The translations under genes were made by a program, and so were the position numbers. This document shows positions 18,511 through 30,586 of a stretch of 64,000 bases of DNA, piece by piece (the stretch's first letter is position 1; the number at the start of each line of letters is the position of its first letter). A model generated the notes under the pieces. That model saw nothing but the letters and a program-made list of their open reading frames with translations, had not been told where the DNA came from and ran no database searches. The stretch comes from Micromonospora eburnea (GTDB taxonomy: Bacteria > Actinomycetota > Actinomycetes > Mycobacteriales > Micromonosporaceae), in contig NZ_FMHY01000002.1 in the NCBI RefSeq assembly GCF_900090225.1, positions 682,001-746,000 on the forward strand, given 5' to 3'.

Positions 18511-18966
18511 CTACCGCTCCGTCGCCTCGTCGGCCAGTGTCGGCCGACCGGCCCGCGGGTCCTCGACCCGGTCCGTCAGTGCGGTCTCGTGCCCGGCGGT
18601 GAGGCCGGCCTCGGCGCTCAGCGCCGCGCGCAGCACCTCCGCCTCGGTGCCGGTCACCGAGCGGGCGAAGCGCACCAGCGCGGCGTCCCGGCTGCCGCCG
18701 AGATCGAGGGCATCGAGCATGAGCTGGGCGATGTGTGCCTCGCGGCTGGCCGCGGGCCGGTAGCGCCAGGCCCGCCCCTCCCGCTGGCGTTGGACCATGC
18801 CCTTGCCGGCGAGCCGGTCCAGCACGGTCATGACCGTGGTGTACGCCAGCTCGCGCCCGTCCAGGGCGTCGGCCACCTCGCGCACGGTGACGCCGCCCGA
18901 CGCGCCCGGGTCCATGTCCCACAGCACGTCCATCACCGCACGCTCAAGATCGCCCAGCCGAGTCAC
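18511..18966 (-). CDS. BlaI/MecI-family transcriptional repressor
   Basis: A 151-residue winged-helix protein: LGDLERAVMDVLWDMDPGASGGVTVREVADAL, then LAYTTVMTVLDRLAGKGMVQRQREGRAWRYRPA, the classic BlaI DNA-binding domain, and a dimerisation tail. GTG 18966 is fixed by a TAGGAT -10 box exactly 6 nt upstream (minus strand), implying a leaderless mRNA. The inverted repeat CTAC-N5-GTAG overlaps that -10 box, so the gene is probably autorepressed. Likely targets are itself, the M56 gene and cydABDC. Confidence 0.88.
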   Translation of the reverse strand: MTRLGDLERAVMDVLWDMDPGASGGVTVREVADALDGRELAYTTVMTVLDRLAGKGMVQRQREGRAWRYRPAASREAHIAQLMLDALDLGGSRDAALVRFARSVTGTEAEVLRAALSAEAGLTAGHETALTDRVEDPRAGRPTLADEATER

Positions 18967-18975
18967 CCCCCAATC

Positions 18976-18988
18976 CTACCCCTCGTAG
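18976..18988. promoter_or_regulatory. CTAC-N5-GTAG over the blaI -10 box
   Basis: Inverted repeat CTAC (18976-18979), 5-nt spacer, GTAG (18985-18988), followed by a further TAG. It overlaps the minus-strand TAGGAT (18973-18978) that serves as -10 of the leaderless blaI transcript. The half-sites match those upstream of cydA. Confidence 0.5.
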
Positions 18989-19024
18989 TAGAACCGCCGT
19001 CCGGTAGGTGCGGAAGGCCCTCTT

Positions 19025-19072
19025 TCACGGAAAGAGTGGCCATCCGGCGCGCGGAGGCCACTCTCTCCGTGA
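19025..19072. terminator. Long hairpin after the deoC/aldehyde dehydrogenase operon
   Basis: TCACGGA-A-AGAGTGGCC (19025-19041) pairs with GGCCACTCT-C-TCCGTGA (19056-19072): 16 bp with one mismatch and a 14-nt loop. It lies just past the stop of the truncated aldehyde dehydrogenase gene and before the blaI promoter. Confidence 0.75.
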
Positions 19073-19102
19073 GGTTGGGCAGATCTTGTGCGACCCGCGC
19101 GG

Positions 19103-19927
19103 CTACACGCCCTTGGGGTGCCAGACGGTCTTCGTCTCCAGGAAGGCGGTCATTCGGGTGGTGCCCGGGTCGGCGGACCAGTCCTGGTCGGCCGGGGCCG
19201 GCCGGAGCACCCGCTTGAGGTTCTCCGCCGCCTTGACCTCCAGCTCCGCCGCCAGCTCGGCGTCGGCCACCCCGGTCAGATCGATCGCGTTGACGTCCAT
19301 GTGCCCGGCCAGCGTCGGCACCGTCTCGCTGATCCGGCCGGTGAGGATGTTGACCACACCGCCCGGCAGGTCGGAGGTGGCCAGCACCTCGGCCAGGGTC
19401 ACCGCCGCGAGCGGCGCCGACGGGGAGGCGGCGACCACCACCGTGTTGCCGGTGACGATGGCCGGAGCGATCACGCTGACCAGACCGAGCAGCGCCGGGG
19501 CCTCGGGGGCCACCACGGCCACCACCCCGGTCGGCTCGGGCGCCGACAGGTTGAAGTACGGCCCGGCCACCGGGTTCGCGCCGCCGTACACCTGGGGGAG
19601 CTTGTCCGACCAGCCGGCGTACCAGACCCAGCGGTCGATCGCCGCGTCCACCTCGACGGCCGGCACGCCGAGCGCGACGAACTGCTCGCGGCGGCCCTCC
19701 AGCATCTCGGCGACCCGGTAGAGGATCTGACCCCGGTTGTACGCGGTCGCCCCGGCCCAGCCCTTCACGGCGGCCCGGGCGGCGACGACCGCGTCCCGCG
19801 CGTCCTTGCGGGACGCCAGTGCGACGTTGGAGTCCTGCACGATGTACGACCGTCCCGACTCGCTGCGCGGGAACTTCCCGCCGATGAAGAGCTTGTACGT
19901 CTTGCGTACCGCGACCCGCTCAGACAT
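19103..19927 (-). CDS. Truncated aldehyde-dehydrogenase-like protein without catalytic domain
   Basis: A 274-residue protein that matches only the N-terminal, NAD-binding half of aldehyde dehydrogenases (KLFIGGKFPRSESGRSYIV; APEAPALLGLVSVIAPAIVTGNTVVVAASPSAPLA; LPGGVVNILTGRISE). The segment with the catalytic Cys and general-base Glu is absent, and the end (LETKTVWHPKGV) is unrelated. ATG 19927 overlaps the end of the full-length dehydrogenase gene by 8 nt. Since it is intact and coupled, it is more likely a regulatory or structural partner of the active dehydrogenase than a decayed gene. Confidence 0.75.
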   Translation of the reverse strand: MSERVAVRKTYKLFIGGKFPRSESGRSYIVQDSNVALASRKDARDAVVAARAAVKGWAGATAYNRGQILYRVAEMLEGRREQFVALGVPAVEVDAAIDRWVWYAGWSDKLPQVYGGANPVAGPYFNLSAPEPTGVVAVVAPEAPALLGLVSVIAPAIVTGNTVVVAASPSAPLAAVTLAEVLATSDLPGGVVNILTGRISETVPTLAGHMDVNAIDLTGVADAELAAELEVKAAENLKRVLRPAPADQDWSADPGTTRMTAFLETKTVWHPKGV

Positions 19928-21350
19928 TGAGGTACGCCTCCAGCCCGTGCCGGCCGCCCTCGCGACCGTAGCCCGACTCCTTGTAGCCGCCGAACGGCGA
20001 GGTGGGGTCGAACTTGTTGAACGTGTTGGCCCAGACCACGCCGGCGCGGAGCCGGTCGGCCATCCACAGGATCCGGGAGCCCTTGTCGGTCCAGATCCCT
20101 GCCGACAGCCCGTACGGCGTGTTGTTCGCCTTCTCCACCGCCTCGGCCGGGGTGCGGAAGGTGAGCACGGACAGCACCGGGCCGAAGATCTCCTCGCGGG
20201 CGATCCGGTGGGCCTGGGTGACCCCGGTGAAGATCGTCGGGGCGAACCAGAAGCCGCGCTCGGGCAGCTCGCAGGCGGGCGACCAGCGCTCGGCGCCCTC
20301 GGCGGCGCCGGCCTCGGAGAGCTCCCGGATCCGGGCGAGCTGGGCGGCCGAGTTGATCGCGCCGATGTCGGTGTTCTTGTCCAGCGGGTCGCCGACCCGC
20401 AGCTGCGCCATCCGGCGCTTCAGCGACTCCAGCACCCGGTCGGCGACGGACTCCTGCACCAGCAGTCGCGAGCCGGCGCAGCAGACGTGCCCCTGGTTGA
20501 AGAAGATGCCGTTGACGATGCCCTCGACGGCCTGGTCGACCGGGGCGTCGTCGAAGACGATGTTGGCGGCCTTGCCGCCCAGCTCCAGGGTGAGCTTCTT
20601 GCGGGTGCCGGCGACCGCGCGGGCGATGGCCTTGCCGACCTCGGTCGAGCCGGTGAACGCGACCTTGTCCACGCCCGGGTGCTCGACCAGCGCCCGGCCG
20701 GTCTCCCCGGCGCCGGTGACGATGTTGACCACGCCGGCCGGCAGGTCGGCCTGCTGGCAGATCTCGGCGAAGAGCAGCGCGGTCAGCGGGGTGGTCTCGG
20801 CCGGCTTCAACACCACCGTGTTGCCGGCGGCGAGCGCGGGGGCGATCTTCCAGGCCAGCATGAGCAGCGGGAAGTTCCACGGGATGACCTGCGCGGCCAC
20901 GCCGAGCGGCTGCGGATTCGCCCCGAAGCCGGCGTGCTCCAGCTTGTCGGCCCAACCGGCGTAGTAGAAGAAGTGCGCGGCGACCAGCGGGACGTCGACG
21001 TCCCGGGATTCCTTGATCGGCTTGCCGTTGTCCAGCGACTCCAGCACGGCCAGCTCGCGGGAGCGCTCCTGGATGATCCGGGCGATCCGGAACAGGTACT
21101 TGGCCCGGTCACGGCCCGGCATCGGACCCCAGACCTTCTCGTGCGCCGCCCTCGCGGCGCGGACCGCGCGGTCCACGTCCTCGTTGCCGGCCTCGGCGAT
21201 CTCGGCGAGGACCTCCTCGGAGGCCGGGTTGATCGACTTGAAGCTGCCGCCGTCGACCGGGTCGACGAACTTCCCGTCGACGAAGAGCCCGTACGAGGGC
21301 TTGATGTCCACCACCGAACGCGACTCGGGGGCGGGGGCGTATTCGAACAT
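19920..21350 (-). CDS. Aldehyde dehydrogenase
   Basis: A 476-residue NAD(P)+-dependent aldehyde dehydrogenase. It has the nucleotide-binding motif VIPWNFPLLMLAWKIAPALAAGNTVVLKPAE, the general base in LELGGKAANIVF, the catalytic Cys in NQGHVCCAGSRLLV, and EEIFGPVLSV plus NTFNKFDPTSPFGGYKESG near the end. The gene starts 5 nt after deoC. DeoC releases acetaldehyde from deoxyribose-5-phosphate, so oxidation of acetaldehyde to acetate is the natural inferred role. ATG 21350 matches the family N-terminus. Confidence 0.9.
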   Translation of the reverse strand: MFEYAPAPESRSVVDIKPSYGLFVDGKFVDPVDGGSFKSINPASEEVLAEIAEAGNEDVDRAVRAARAAHEKVWGPMPGRDRAKYLFRIARIIQERSRELAVLESLDNGKPIKESRDVDVPLVAAHFFYYAGWADKLEHAGFGANPQPLGVAAQVIPWNFPLLMLAWKIAPALAAGNTVVLKPAETTPLTALLFAEICQQADLPAGVVNIVTGAGETGRALVEHPGVDKVAFTGSTEVGKAIARAVAGTRKKLTLELGGKAANIVFDDAPVDQAVEGIVNGIFFNQGHVCCAGSRLLVQESVADRVLESLKRRMAQLRVGDPLDKNTDIGAINSAAQLARIRELSEAGAAEGAERWSPACELPERGFWFAPTIFTGVTQAHRIAREEIFGPVLSVLTFRTPAEAVEKANNTPYGLSAGIWTDKGSRILWMADRLRAGVVWANTFNKFDPTSPFGGYKESGYGREGGRHGLEAYLNV

Positions 21351-21355
21351 CGCGC

Positions 21356-22315
21356 TCAGTCCAGGGTGAAGTAGTCGGGACCGGAGTAGACGCCGGTCTT
21401 CAGCTTGGTCCGCTGCATGAGCAGGTCGTTGAGCAGGCTGGACGCGCCGAACCGGAACCAGTCCGGGTCCAGCCAGTCCGCGCCGACGGTCTCGTTGACC
21501 ATGACCAGGTATTTGATCGCGTCCTTGGTGGTCCGGATGCCGCCGGCCGGCTTCACGCCGACCTGCCGCCCGGTGGCGGCGCGGAAGTCGCGGACCGCCT
21601 CCAGCATCACCAGGGTCACCGGCGGGGTGGCCGCGACCGGGACCTTGCCGGTGGAGGTCTTGATGAAGTCGGCGCCGGCCAGCATGGCCAGCCAGGATGC
21701 CCGCCGCACGTTGTCGTACGTGGTCAGCTCGCCGGTCTCCAGGATCACCTTGAGGTGGGCGTCCCCGCACGCCTCCTTGGTGGCGACGATCTCGTCGTAC
21801 ACCGCCTGGTAGCGGCCGGCCAGGAAGTCGCCCCGGCTGATCACCATGTCGATCTCGTCGGCCCCGGCCGCGACGGCTGCCCGGGTGTCGGCGAGCTTGA
21901 CCTCCAGCGGTGCCTGGCCCGACGGGAAGGCGGTCGCCACGCTGGCCAGGTGCACGGCGCTGCCGCGCAGCACCTCGGCCACGTACGGGACCATGGCGGG
22001 ATAGACGCAGACCGCGCCGACGTGCGGGCAGGACGGGTCGGCCGGGTCGGGGCGCAGCGCCTTGGTGGCCAGCGCCCGCACCTTGCCGGGGGTGTCGGCC
22101 CCTTCGAGGGTGGTCAGGTCGACCATCCGGATCGCCAGGTCGATCGCCTGGGCCTTCGCGGTGGTCTTGATGGATCGGGTGCCGAGTTGCGCCGCCCGCT
22201 GCTCCGCGCCCACCTGGTCCACGCCGGGCAGGCCGTGGAGGAAGGTCCGCAGAGCGGTCTCGGATCGTCCCAGCTCGGAGAGGTCCGACCGGGCCGACGT
22301 CGCTGTCGCCGTCAT
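21356..22315 (-). CDS. deoC: Deoxyribose-phosphate aldolase
   Basis: A 319-residue class I aldolase that splits 2-deoxyribose-5-phosphate into glyceraldehyde-3-phosphate and acetaldehyde. The Schiff-base Lys is in DFIKTSTGK, the second active-site Lys in GVKPAGGIRT, and VCVYPAMV is the family Cys/Val strand. I chose ATG 22315: TACTAT lies 7 nt upstream on the minus strand, the leaderless pattern seen across this window, while the ATG six codons earlier has neither that box nor a ribosome site. First gene of a deoC-aldehyde dehydrogenase-truncated dehydrogenase operon; divergent from upp. Confidence 0.92.
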   Translation of the reverse strand: MTATATSARSDLSELGRSETALRTFLHGLPGVDQVGAEQRAAQLGTRSIKTTAKAQAIDLAIRMVDLTTLEGADTPGKVRALATKALRPDPADPSCPHVGAVCVYPAMVPYVAEVLRGSAVHLASVATAFPSGQAPLEVKLADTRAAVAAGADEIDMVISRGDFLAGRYQAVYDEIVATKEACGDAHLKVILETGELTTYDNVRRASWLAMLAGADFIKTSTGKVPVAATPPVTLVMLEAVRDFRAATGRQVGVKPAGGIRTTKDAIKYLVMVNETVGADWLDPDWFRFGASSLLNDLLMQRTKLKTGVYSGPDYFTLD

Positions 22316-22436
22316 GCCGTGAATAGTACGCATCTCGCGGTGCTGTGATCTTGGTCACGGAGGCCGGTCAGGGGTTCCGTACGTGAGCGAGGTCGCTGGT
22401 CAACCGGCGCGTGCGGTGCGCGGCGACGCGGCCGGG

Positions 22437-22442
22437 TAGGTT
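22437..22442 (+). promoter_or_regulatory. -10 box of upp (leaderless)
   Basis: TAGGTT lies 8 nt before the GTG start of upp and no Shine-Dalgarno is present. I see no convincing -35 hexamer. Confidence 0.4.
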
Positions 22443-22450
22443 GAGCGTTC

Positions 22451-23083
22451 GTGGACGTACACCTCATTGACCACCCGCTCGCCCAGGCGCGGCTGACCGC
22501 CATGCGGGACGAACGGACCGACTCGCCGTCGTTCCGGGCCGCACTGCGCGAACTCACCACCATGCTGGTGTACGAGGCGGCGCGCTCGTTCCCCGTCGAG
22601 AAGTACTCGATCCAGACCCCGGTCACCGCGACCGAGGGCACCCGACTGGCGAACCCGCCGCTGCTCGTGCCGGTGCTGCGGGCCGGTCTCGGCATGGCCG
22701 ACGCCGCGCTCGGGCTGCTGCCCGAGTCGTCCATGGGCTTCGTCGGCCTGGCCCGCGACGAGGAGACGTTCGAGCCGCGCGCGTACATGGAGTCGCTGCC
22801 CCGGGACCTGAGCGGCCTGCCGGTGCTGGTGCTCGACCCGATGCTGGCCACCGGCGGCTCACTGGAGCACTGCTGCCGGCTGCTCGCCGACCGTGGCTGC
22901 ACCGACATCACGGTGCTGTGCGTCCTGGCCGCGCCGGTCGGCATCGAGCGGCTGGAGCGCTCCGGCCTCCCCCTGCGCCTGGTCACCGCCTCCATCGACG
23001 AGGGCCTCAACGACCGCAAGTTCATCGTCCCCGGCCTCGGCGACGCCGGCGACCGCCAGTTCGGCGGCATGCCCCGCTTCTAG
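22451..23083 (+). CDS. upp: Uracil phosphoribosyltransferase
   Basis: A 210-residue type I phosphoribosyltransferase making UMP from uracil and PRPP. Diagnostic motifs are the start [32 protein letters not shown], the PRPP loop [13 protein letters not shown] and the C-terminal [16 protein letters not shown] 22451 has a TAGGTT box 8 nt upstream, suggesting a leaderless transcript. It pairs functionally with deoC, the uridine kinase and the phosphosugar mutase in nucleoside salvage. Confidence 0.95.
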   Translation: MDVHLIDHPLAQARLTAMRDERTDSPSFRAALRELTTMLVYEAARSFPVEKYSIQTPVTATEGTRLANPPLLVPVLRAGLGMADAALGLLPESSMGFVGLARDEETFEPRAYMESLPRDLSGLPVLVLDPMLATGGSLEHCCRLLADRGCTDITVLCVLAAPVGIERLERSGLPLRLVTASIDEGLNDRKFIVPGLGDAGDRQFGGMPRF

Positions 23084-23093
23084 TCCCCTCTTC

Positions 23094-23137
23094 CGATGGC
23101 CCGCCGCCCCGGCCAGCGCCGCGGCGGCGGGCCATCG
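23094..23137 (+). terminator. upp terminator hairpin
   Basis: CGATGGCCCGCCGCC (23094-23108) pairs perfectly with GGCGGCGGGCCATCG (23123-23137), a 15-bp stem with a 14-nt loop, 10 nt past the upp stop. No U-tract, as usual at this GC content. Confidence 0.8.
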
Positions 23138-23234
23138 TCGTCGCGCCCGTCGCGCGCCCGTCGGTAACGATCTGCCCCGCCGGTGACACATACCTGCTGT
23201 CCATGTCAGGAACTCCGGTCGGGAGAGCGATCAG

Positions 23235-23774
23235 ATGAAACCCGTGGGTGAGCGGGACGAGGACTGGTTCACCAGCCTCTACGCCACGCACTACCCGGAC
23301 ATCGTCAGATACGGACTGCGGCGGCTTCCGAATGCCGACGCGGCCACCGAACTCGCCCAGGACGTTTTCATCGTCGCCTGGCGGCGGCGGAGCGAGGTCC
23401 CCGAGCGCCCTCTTCCGTGGCTCTACGCCGTCGCACGGCACACCGTGGCGAACCGCTGGCGGCACGGGCGCACCGTTCCCACCCTGCTCCCGCTCGCCGA
23501 GGCCGATCAGGTGCCGGCGGGGTTCGTCGAGCCCGACGCCATGGCACCCGTGCTCGACCTGCACCGGGCGCTGCGTGAGCTACCCGAAGCCGACCAGGAG
23601 ATTCTCCGGCTGGTCGGCTGGGAGGACCTCAGCGTCGCGGACGCAGCCGTCGCCATGGGCTGCACCCGCTCCGCCGCTGCGGTACGGCTCTTCCGGGCCC
23701 GGCGTCGACTGCGTTCCGCCCTGGCCACACCCGTGCCGCTCAACAACCCCCGATCGGTGTCAGTCCATGTCTGA
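23235..23774 (+). CDS. ECF-type RNA polymerase sigma factor
   Basis: A 179-residue sigma-70 family factor with only regions 2 and 4. Region 2 is YATHYPDIVRYGLRRLPNADAATELAQDVFIVAWRRR; region 4 is LRELPEADQEILRLVGWEDLSVADAAVAMGCTRSAAAVRLFRARRRLR. GGGAGAG lies 7 nt before ATG 23235. The downstream CU044_5270-family gene begins 10 nt after the stop with AAAGGAG in the gap, so the two form an operon. That partner has a membrane-anchor segment, consistent with an anti-sigma-like role, but it lacks a zinc-binding anti-sigma motif. Confidence 0.88.
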   Translation: MKPVGERDEDWFTSLYATHYPDIVRYGLRRLPNADAATELAQDVFIVAWRRRSEVPERPLPWLYAVARHTVANRWRHGRTVPTLLPLAEADQVPAGFVEPDAMAPVLDLHRALRELPEADQEILRLVGWEDLSVADAAVAMGCTRSAAAVRLFRARRRLRSALATPVPLNNPRSVSVHV

Positions 23775-23784
23775 AAGGAGCACC

Positions 23785-24819
23785 ATGCGCACCCAGCAGC
23801 AGGTTCGGAACCTCCTGGGCCCGGCCGATCCGGCGCGTGGCGTGGCCCTGCCGCCGTCATCGCTCTCCGCACACGACGTGATCATGCGGGCGGAGACCAG
23901 CGCGCCTCCCGCGCCGGTGCCGGCTCGCCGACGTACGAGCCGCCGCACGGTCCTGGTCGGCGCGGCCGTCGCGGCGGCCGCGGTCGCGTCCGCCGGCGTG
24001 GTGCCGCTTCTCCAGGACGGCAGCGCACCCACCGAGCCGACGCGGCCGGTCGACGGGATCGTGCTGCAACCGGTGGGCTACGAGATCGCCTCCGACGCAG
24101 AACCGGCCGGGCCGCACCTGCGGGCGCTTGCCGGGCGCATCACCGACGCGTCCTACGACCGGGAAGGCGGTCGCTACGCCTACCACCGGGTCAAGTCCTG
24201 GGGCGGCTCGATGCAGCAGTCGCAGGAGGGTTACCTGGTCAGTTACGTGGAGGAACGCCGGAGCTGGGCCACGCCCGACGGCCGCCGGTGGACGGACCGC
24301 ACGGAGCTGGGCATGGAGTTCCCCGACGCGGCGTCCCGGGACTACTGGACGAGGCAGCTGCCCGCGCCCGCCGTCAGCCAGGCGGCCGCAGGGCCCGTCG
24401 AGGAACCACGGGATCAAGCTGACAGGCGCCTGCCTGCCGACCGTGCGGCACTCGCCCGTCTGCTCCGGACCGACCTTCCGGCTCTCGACATGGCCGATGC
24501 CGTGTACAACACGTACGTCCGGCACCTGGTGCCGCGGCGGACCCGTGCCGACATCCTGACCATCCTGGCCGACAAGCCCGGTTTCGTGTGGCGTGGCCGG
24601 GTCGTCGACCGGGCCGGCCGCCCGGGCCTGGCCGTCACCGCCGACCTCACCCTGGCCGCGGACCGGCCCGAGGACACGCAGCGCTACCAGATGTTGCTGA
24701 TTTTCGATCCGGGTACCGGTGAACTGCTCGCCCAGGAGTACCTGGAGCAGGCCCCTAAGCAGCGCGTGCTCCACTACGGGCTGCTGCTCCAGGCCAGCCA
24801 TACCGACACGCTCGGCTGA
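23785..24819 (+). CDS. CU044_5270 family protein, single-pass membrane
   Basis: A 344-residue protein. A short cytoplasmic N-terminus is followed by twin Arg residues and a TM helix (SRRTVLVGAAVAAAAVASAGVVPLL, about residues 52-76), then an extracytoplasmic domain with YAYHRVKSWGG and a late TADLTLAADRPEDTQRYQMLLIFDPGTGELLAQEYL strand region typical of CU044_5270 proteins. ATG 23785 sits 4 nt after AAAGGAG. Families with this layout are regularly paired with ECF sigma factors, so this is the probable sensor or antagonist of the sigma factor just upstream. Confidence 0.75.
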   Translation: MRTQQQVRNLLGPADPARGVALPPSSLSAHDVIMRAETSAPPAPVPARRRTSRRTVLVGAAVAAAAVASAGVVPLLQDGSAPTEPTRPVDGIVLQPVGYEIASDAEPAGPHLRALAGRITDASYDREGGRYAYHRVKSWGGSMQQSQEGYLVSYVEERRSWATPDGRRWTDRTELGMEFPDAASRDYWTRQLPAPAVSQAAAGPVEEPRDQADRRLPADRAALARLLRTDLPALDMADAVYNTYVRHLVPRRTRADILTILADKPGFVWRGRVVDRAGRPGLAVTADLTLAADRPEDTQRYQMLLIFDPGTGELLAQEYLEQAPKQRVLHYGLLLQASHTDTLG

Positions 24820-24834
24820 CCGGTACGGGGTCCG

Positions 24835-24872
24835 GCTGGCGTGGGCGGGGCAGGCGTCCCGCCCACGCCAGC
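24835..24872. terminator. Bidirectional terminator hairpin
   Basis: GCTGGCGTGGGCGGG (24835-24849) pairs with CCCGCCCACGCCAGC (24858-24872), a 15-bp perfect stem and 8-nt loop, between the CU044_5270 gene (+) and the mutase gene (-). Confidence 0.8.
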
Positions 24873-24931
24873 GGTGCCCGCACGCCATCAACGGAGGTTC
24901 GCGCGCGGAGCACCGGGGGCGGCGGGTCGGA

Positions 24932-26599
24932 TCAGAGGCCGAGGGTGGTGGCGATCTCGGTGCGGAGGGCCGCCACGGCGTCCGTCGCGCGGGCACGGGC
25001 CGCCGGCACGTCGCCGTCCGCGACCGGCTCCACCACCTCCAGGTACGCCTTCAGCTTCGGCTCGGTGCCGGAGGGGCGGATCACCACCCGGGCCGCGTCG
25101 GTACGCAGGATCACCACGTCCGCGTCCGGCAACAGGTCGGACGCCTCGGTCACCGGGTGCCCGAGCAGCGAGGCCGGGACGGCCGTCCGGAGTCGCGTCA
25201 TCATCTGCGTGATCTTCCGCAGGTCGTCCACCCGTACCGAGAGCTGGTCGGTGTGGTGCACGCCGAACTCGGCGGCCAGCTCGTCCAGCCGGTCGGTGAG
25301 CGTACGGCCCTCGGCCTTCAGGCCGGCCGCCAGTTCGGCCACGGTCAGCGCGGCGGTGATGCCGTCCTTGTCGCGTACGTGCTCCGGCGCGACGCAGTAG
25401 CCGAGCGCCTCCTCGTACCCGAAGACCAGCGGCTGGCTCCCGCCGCCGGCCCGGACGATCCACTTGAACCCGGTCAGCGTCTCGTCGTATGGCAGGCCAC
25501 GGGCCGCGCACATCGCCCGGAGCAGGGACGACGACACGATGGTGGTGGCGTACAGGCCGGTGACCCCGCGGCGCATCAGGTGGTCGGCGAGCAGTGCGCC
25601 GACCTCGTCCCCGCGCAGCATCCGCCACGTTCCCGCGCCGTCCGGGACGGCCACCGCGCAGCGGTCCGCGTCCGGGTCGTTGGCGATGGCGAGGTCCGCG
25701 CCCGTCGAGCCGGCCAGCGCGACCAGCTTGTCCACCGCGCCCGGCTCCTCCGGGTTGGGGAAGTTCACCGTCGGGAAGGCCGGGTCCGGTTCGGCCTGAT
25801 CGGGCACCACGCCGGGGGTCGGGAACCCGGCCCGGGAGAAGGCGGCGGTCAGCACCGCGGCACCCACCCCGTGCAGTGGCGTGTACGCCACCTTCAGGTC
25901 GCGCGGTCCGGCCGGGTCGACCACCGCGACGGCCCGCTCCACGTACGCGGCGACCAGATCGTCGCCGAGCACCTCGCCGGCCGGGCCGAGCGGCACCTTC
26001 GCCAGCGGGCCGACCGCCCGGATGGCCGCCTCGATGCCGGCGTCGGCCGGCGGCACGATCTGCGCGCCCGCGCCGAGTTCCCCGCCGAGCTGCGCGCCCA
26101 GGTAGACCTTGTAGCCGTTGTCCCGCGGCGGGTTGTGGCTGGCGGTGACCATGACCCCGGCCACCGCGCCGAGGTGCCGCACCGCGTACGCCAGCACCGG
26201 GGTGGGCAGCGGGCGGGGCAACACCAGGGCCGGGCGACCCGCGCCGGTGGCGACCTGTGCGGTGCGCTCCGCGAAGGCCCGCGACCCGTACCGGGCGTCG
26301 TACCCGATGACCAGCGGACCGGTGCCGCCCTGTTCGGCGAGCCAGGCGACCAGCCCGGCGGCGGCCTGGGTGACCACCGCGAGGTTCATTCCGTTCGGGC
26401 CGGCGCGCAGCGGGCCGCGCAGCCCGGCGGTGCCGAAGGTCAGTGGTCCGGCGAACCGGTCGGCCAGCTCCGGTGCGCTGCCCGGCAGCTCGTCCAGGAC
26501 CGCGCGCAGCTCGTCCCGGCTGGCCGGGTCGGGGTCGTCGTCGAGCCACCGGAGGGCCTGCGCGCGAAGTTCGTCAAGGTCAGTGGTATCCGCCGCCAT
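24932..26599 (-). CDS. Phospho-sugar mutase (phosphoglucomutase/phosphopentomutase type)
   Basis: A 555-residue alpha-D-phosphohexomutase family enzyme. The catalytic phosphoserine is in GVMVTASHNPPRDNGYKVY, the metal loop is NDPDADR, the sugar loop GDEVGALLADHL, and the phosphate site RPSGTEPKLKAY. In a salvage neighbourhood it could interconvert ribose- or deoxyribose-1- and 5-phosphates, or serve hexose metabolism; the sequence alone does not decide. AAGGGG precedes ATG 26599. Confidence 0.88.
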   Translation of the reverse strand: MAADTTDLDELRAQALRWLDDDPDPASRDELRAVLDELPGSAPELADRFAGPLTFGTAGLRGPLRAGPNGMNLAVVTQAAAGLVAWLAEQGGTGPLVIGYDARYGSRAFAERTAQVATGAGRPALVLPRPLPTPVLAYAVRHLGAVAGVMVTASHNPPRDNGYKVYLGAQLGGELGAGAQIVPPADAGIEAAIRAVGPLAKVPLGPAGEVLGDDLVAAYVERAVAVVDPAGPRDLKVAYTPLHGVGAAVLTAAFSRAGFPTPGVVPDQAEPDPAFPTVNFPNPEEPGAVDKLVALAGSTGADLAIANDPDADRCAVAVPDGAGTWRMLRGDEVGALLADHLMRRGVTGLYATTIVSSSLLRAMCAARGLPYDETLTGFKWIVRAGGGSQPLVFGYEEALGYCVAPEHVRDKDGITAALTVAELAAGLKAEGRTLTDRLDELAAEFGVHHTDQLSVRVDDLRKITQMMTRLRTAVPASLLGHPVTEASDLLPDADVVILRTDAARVVIRPSGTEPKLKAYLEVVEPVADGDVPAARARATDAVAALRTEIATTLGL

Positions 26600-26648
26600 T
26601 GCCCCTTGATAGCACGGCGCCGGATCACCACCGTCCGTCGGCCTCGGC

Positions 26649-28796
<2,148 letters not shown>

Positions 28797-28952
28797 AGAA
28801 AAGCCACCGGGGGATATCGAGGGGCTGGGACACAACCCCCCTATCTTGCTGGTTCCGACGCCGGATGCGAAACCCGACGCGGCGGACGTTTACCTACTCG
28901 ACGGTACGCGGTCAGCTGCTCACCCCCTGCCGAGGCGCGCCGGACCCCTGGT

Positions 28953-28964
28953 GTGCCCTATCCC
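28953..28964 (+). promoter_or_regulatory. GTGCCCTATCCC motif upstream of the mutase gene
   Basis: The same 12 bases, in the same orientation relative to the gene, occur upstream of accA3 (53322-53333, minus strand). Here the motif ends 38 nt before the ATG and 26 nt before the TACCAT box (28991-28996), a position suited to a regulator. The role is unproven. Confidence 0.3.
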
Positions 28965-29002
28965 TCAGCCATCGACGGCCCGCCGCGTCCTACCATCCGG
29001 GC

Positions 29003-30586
<1,584 letters not shown>

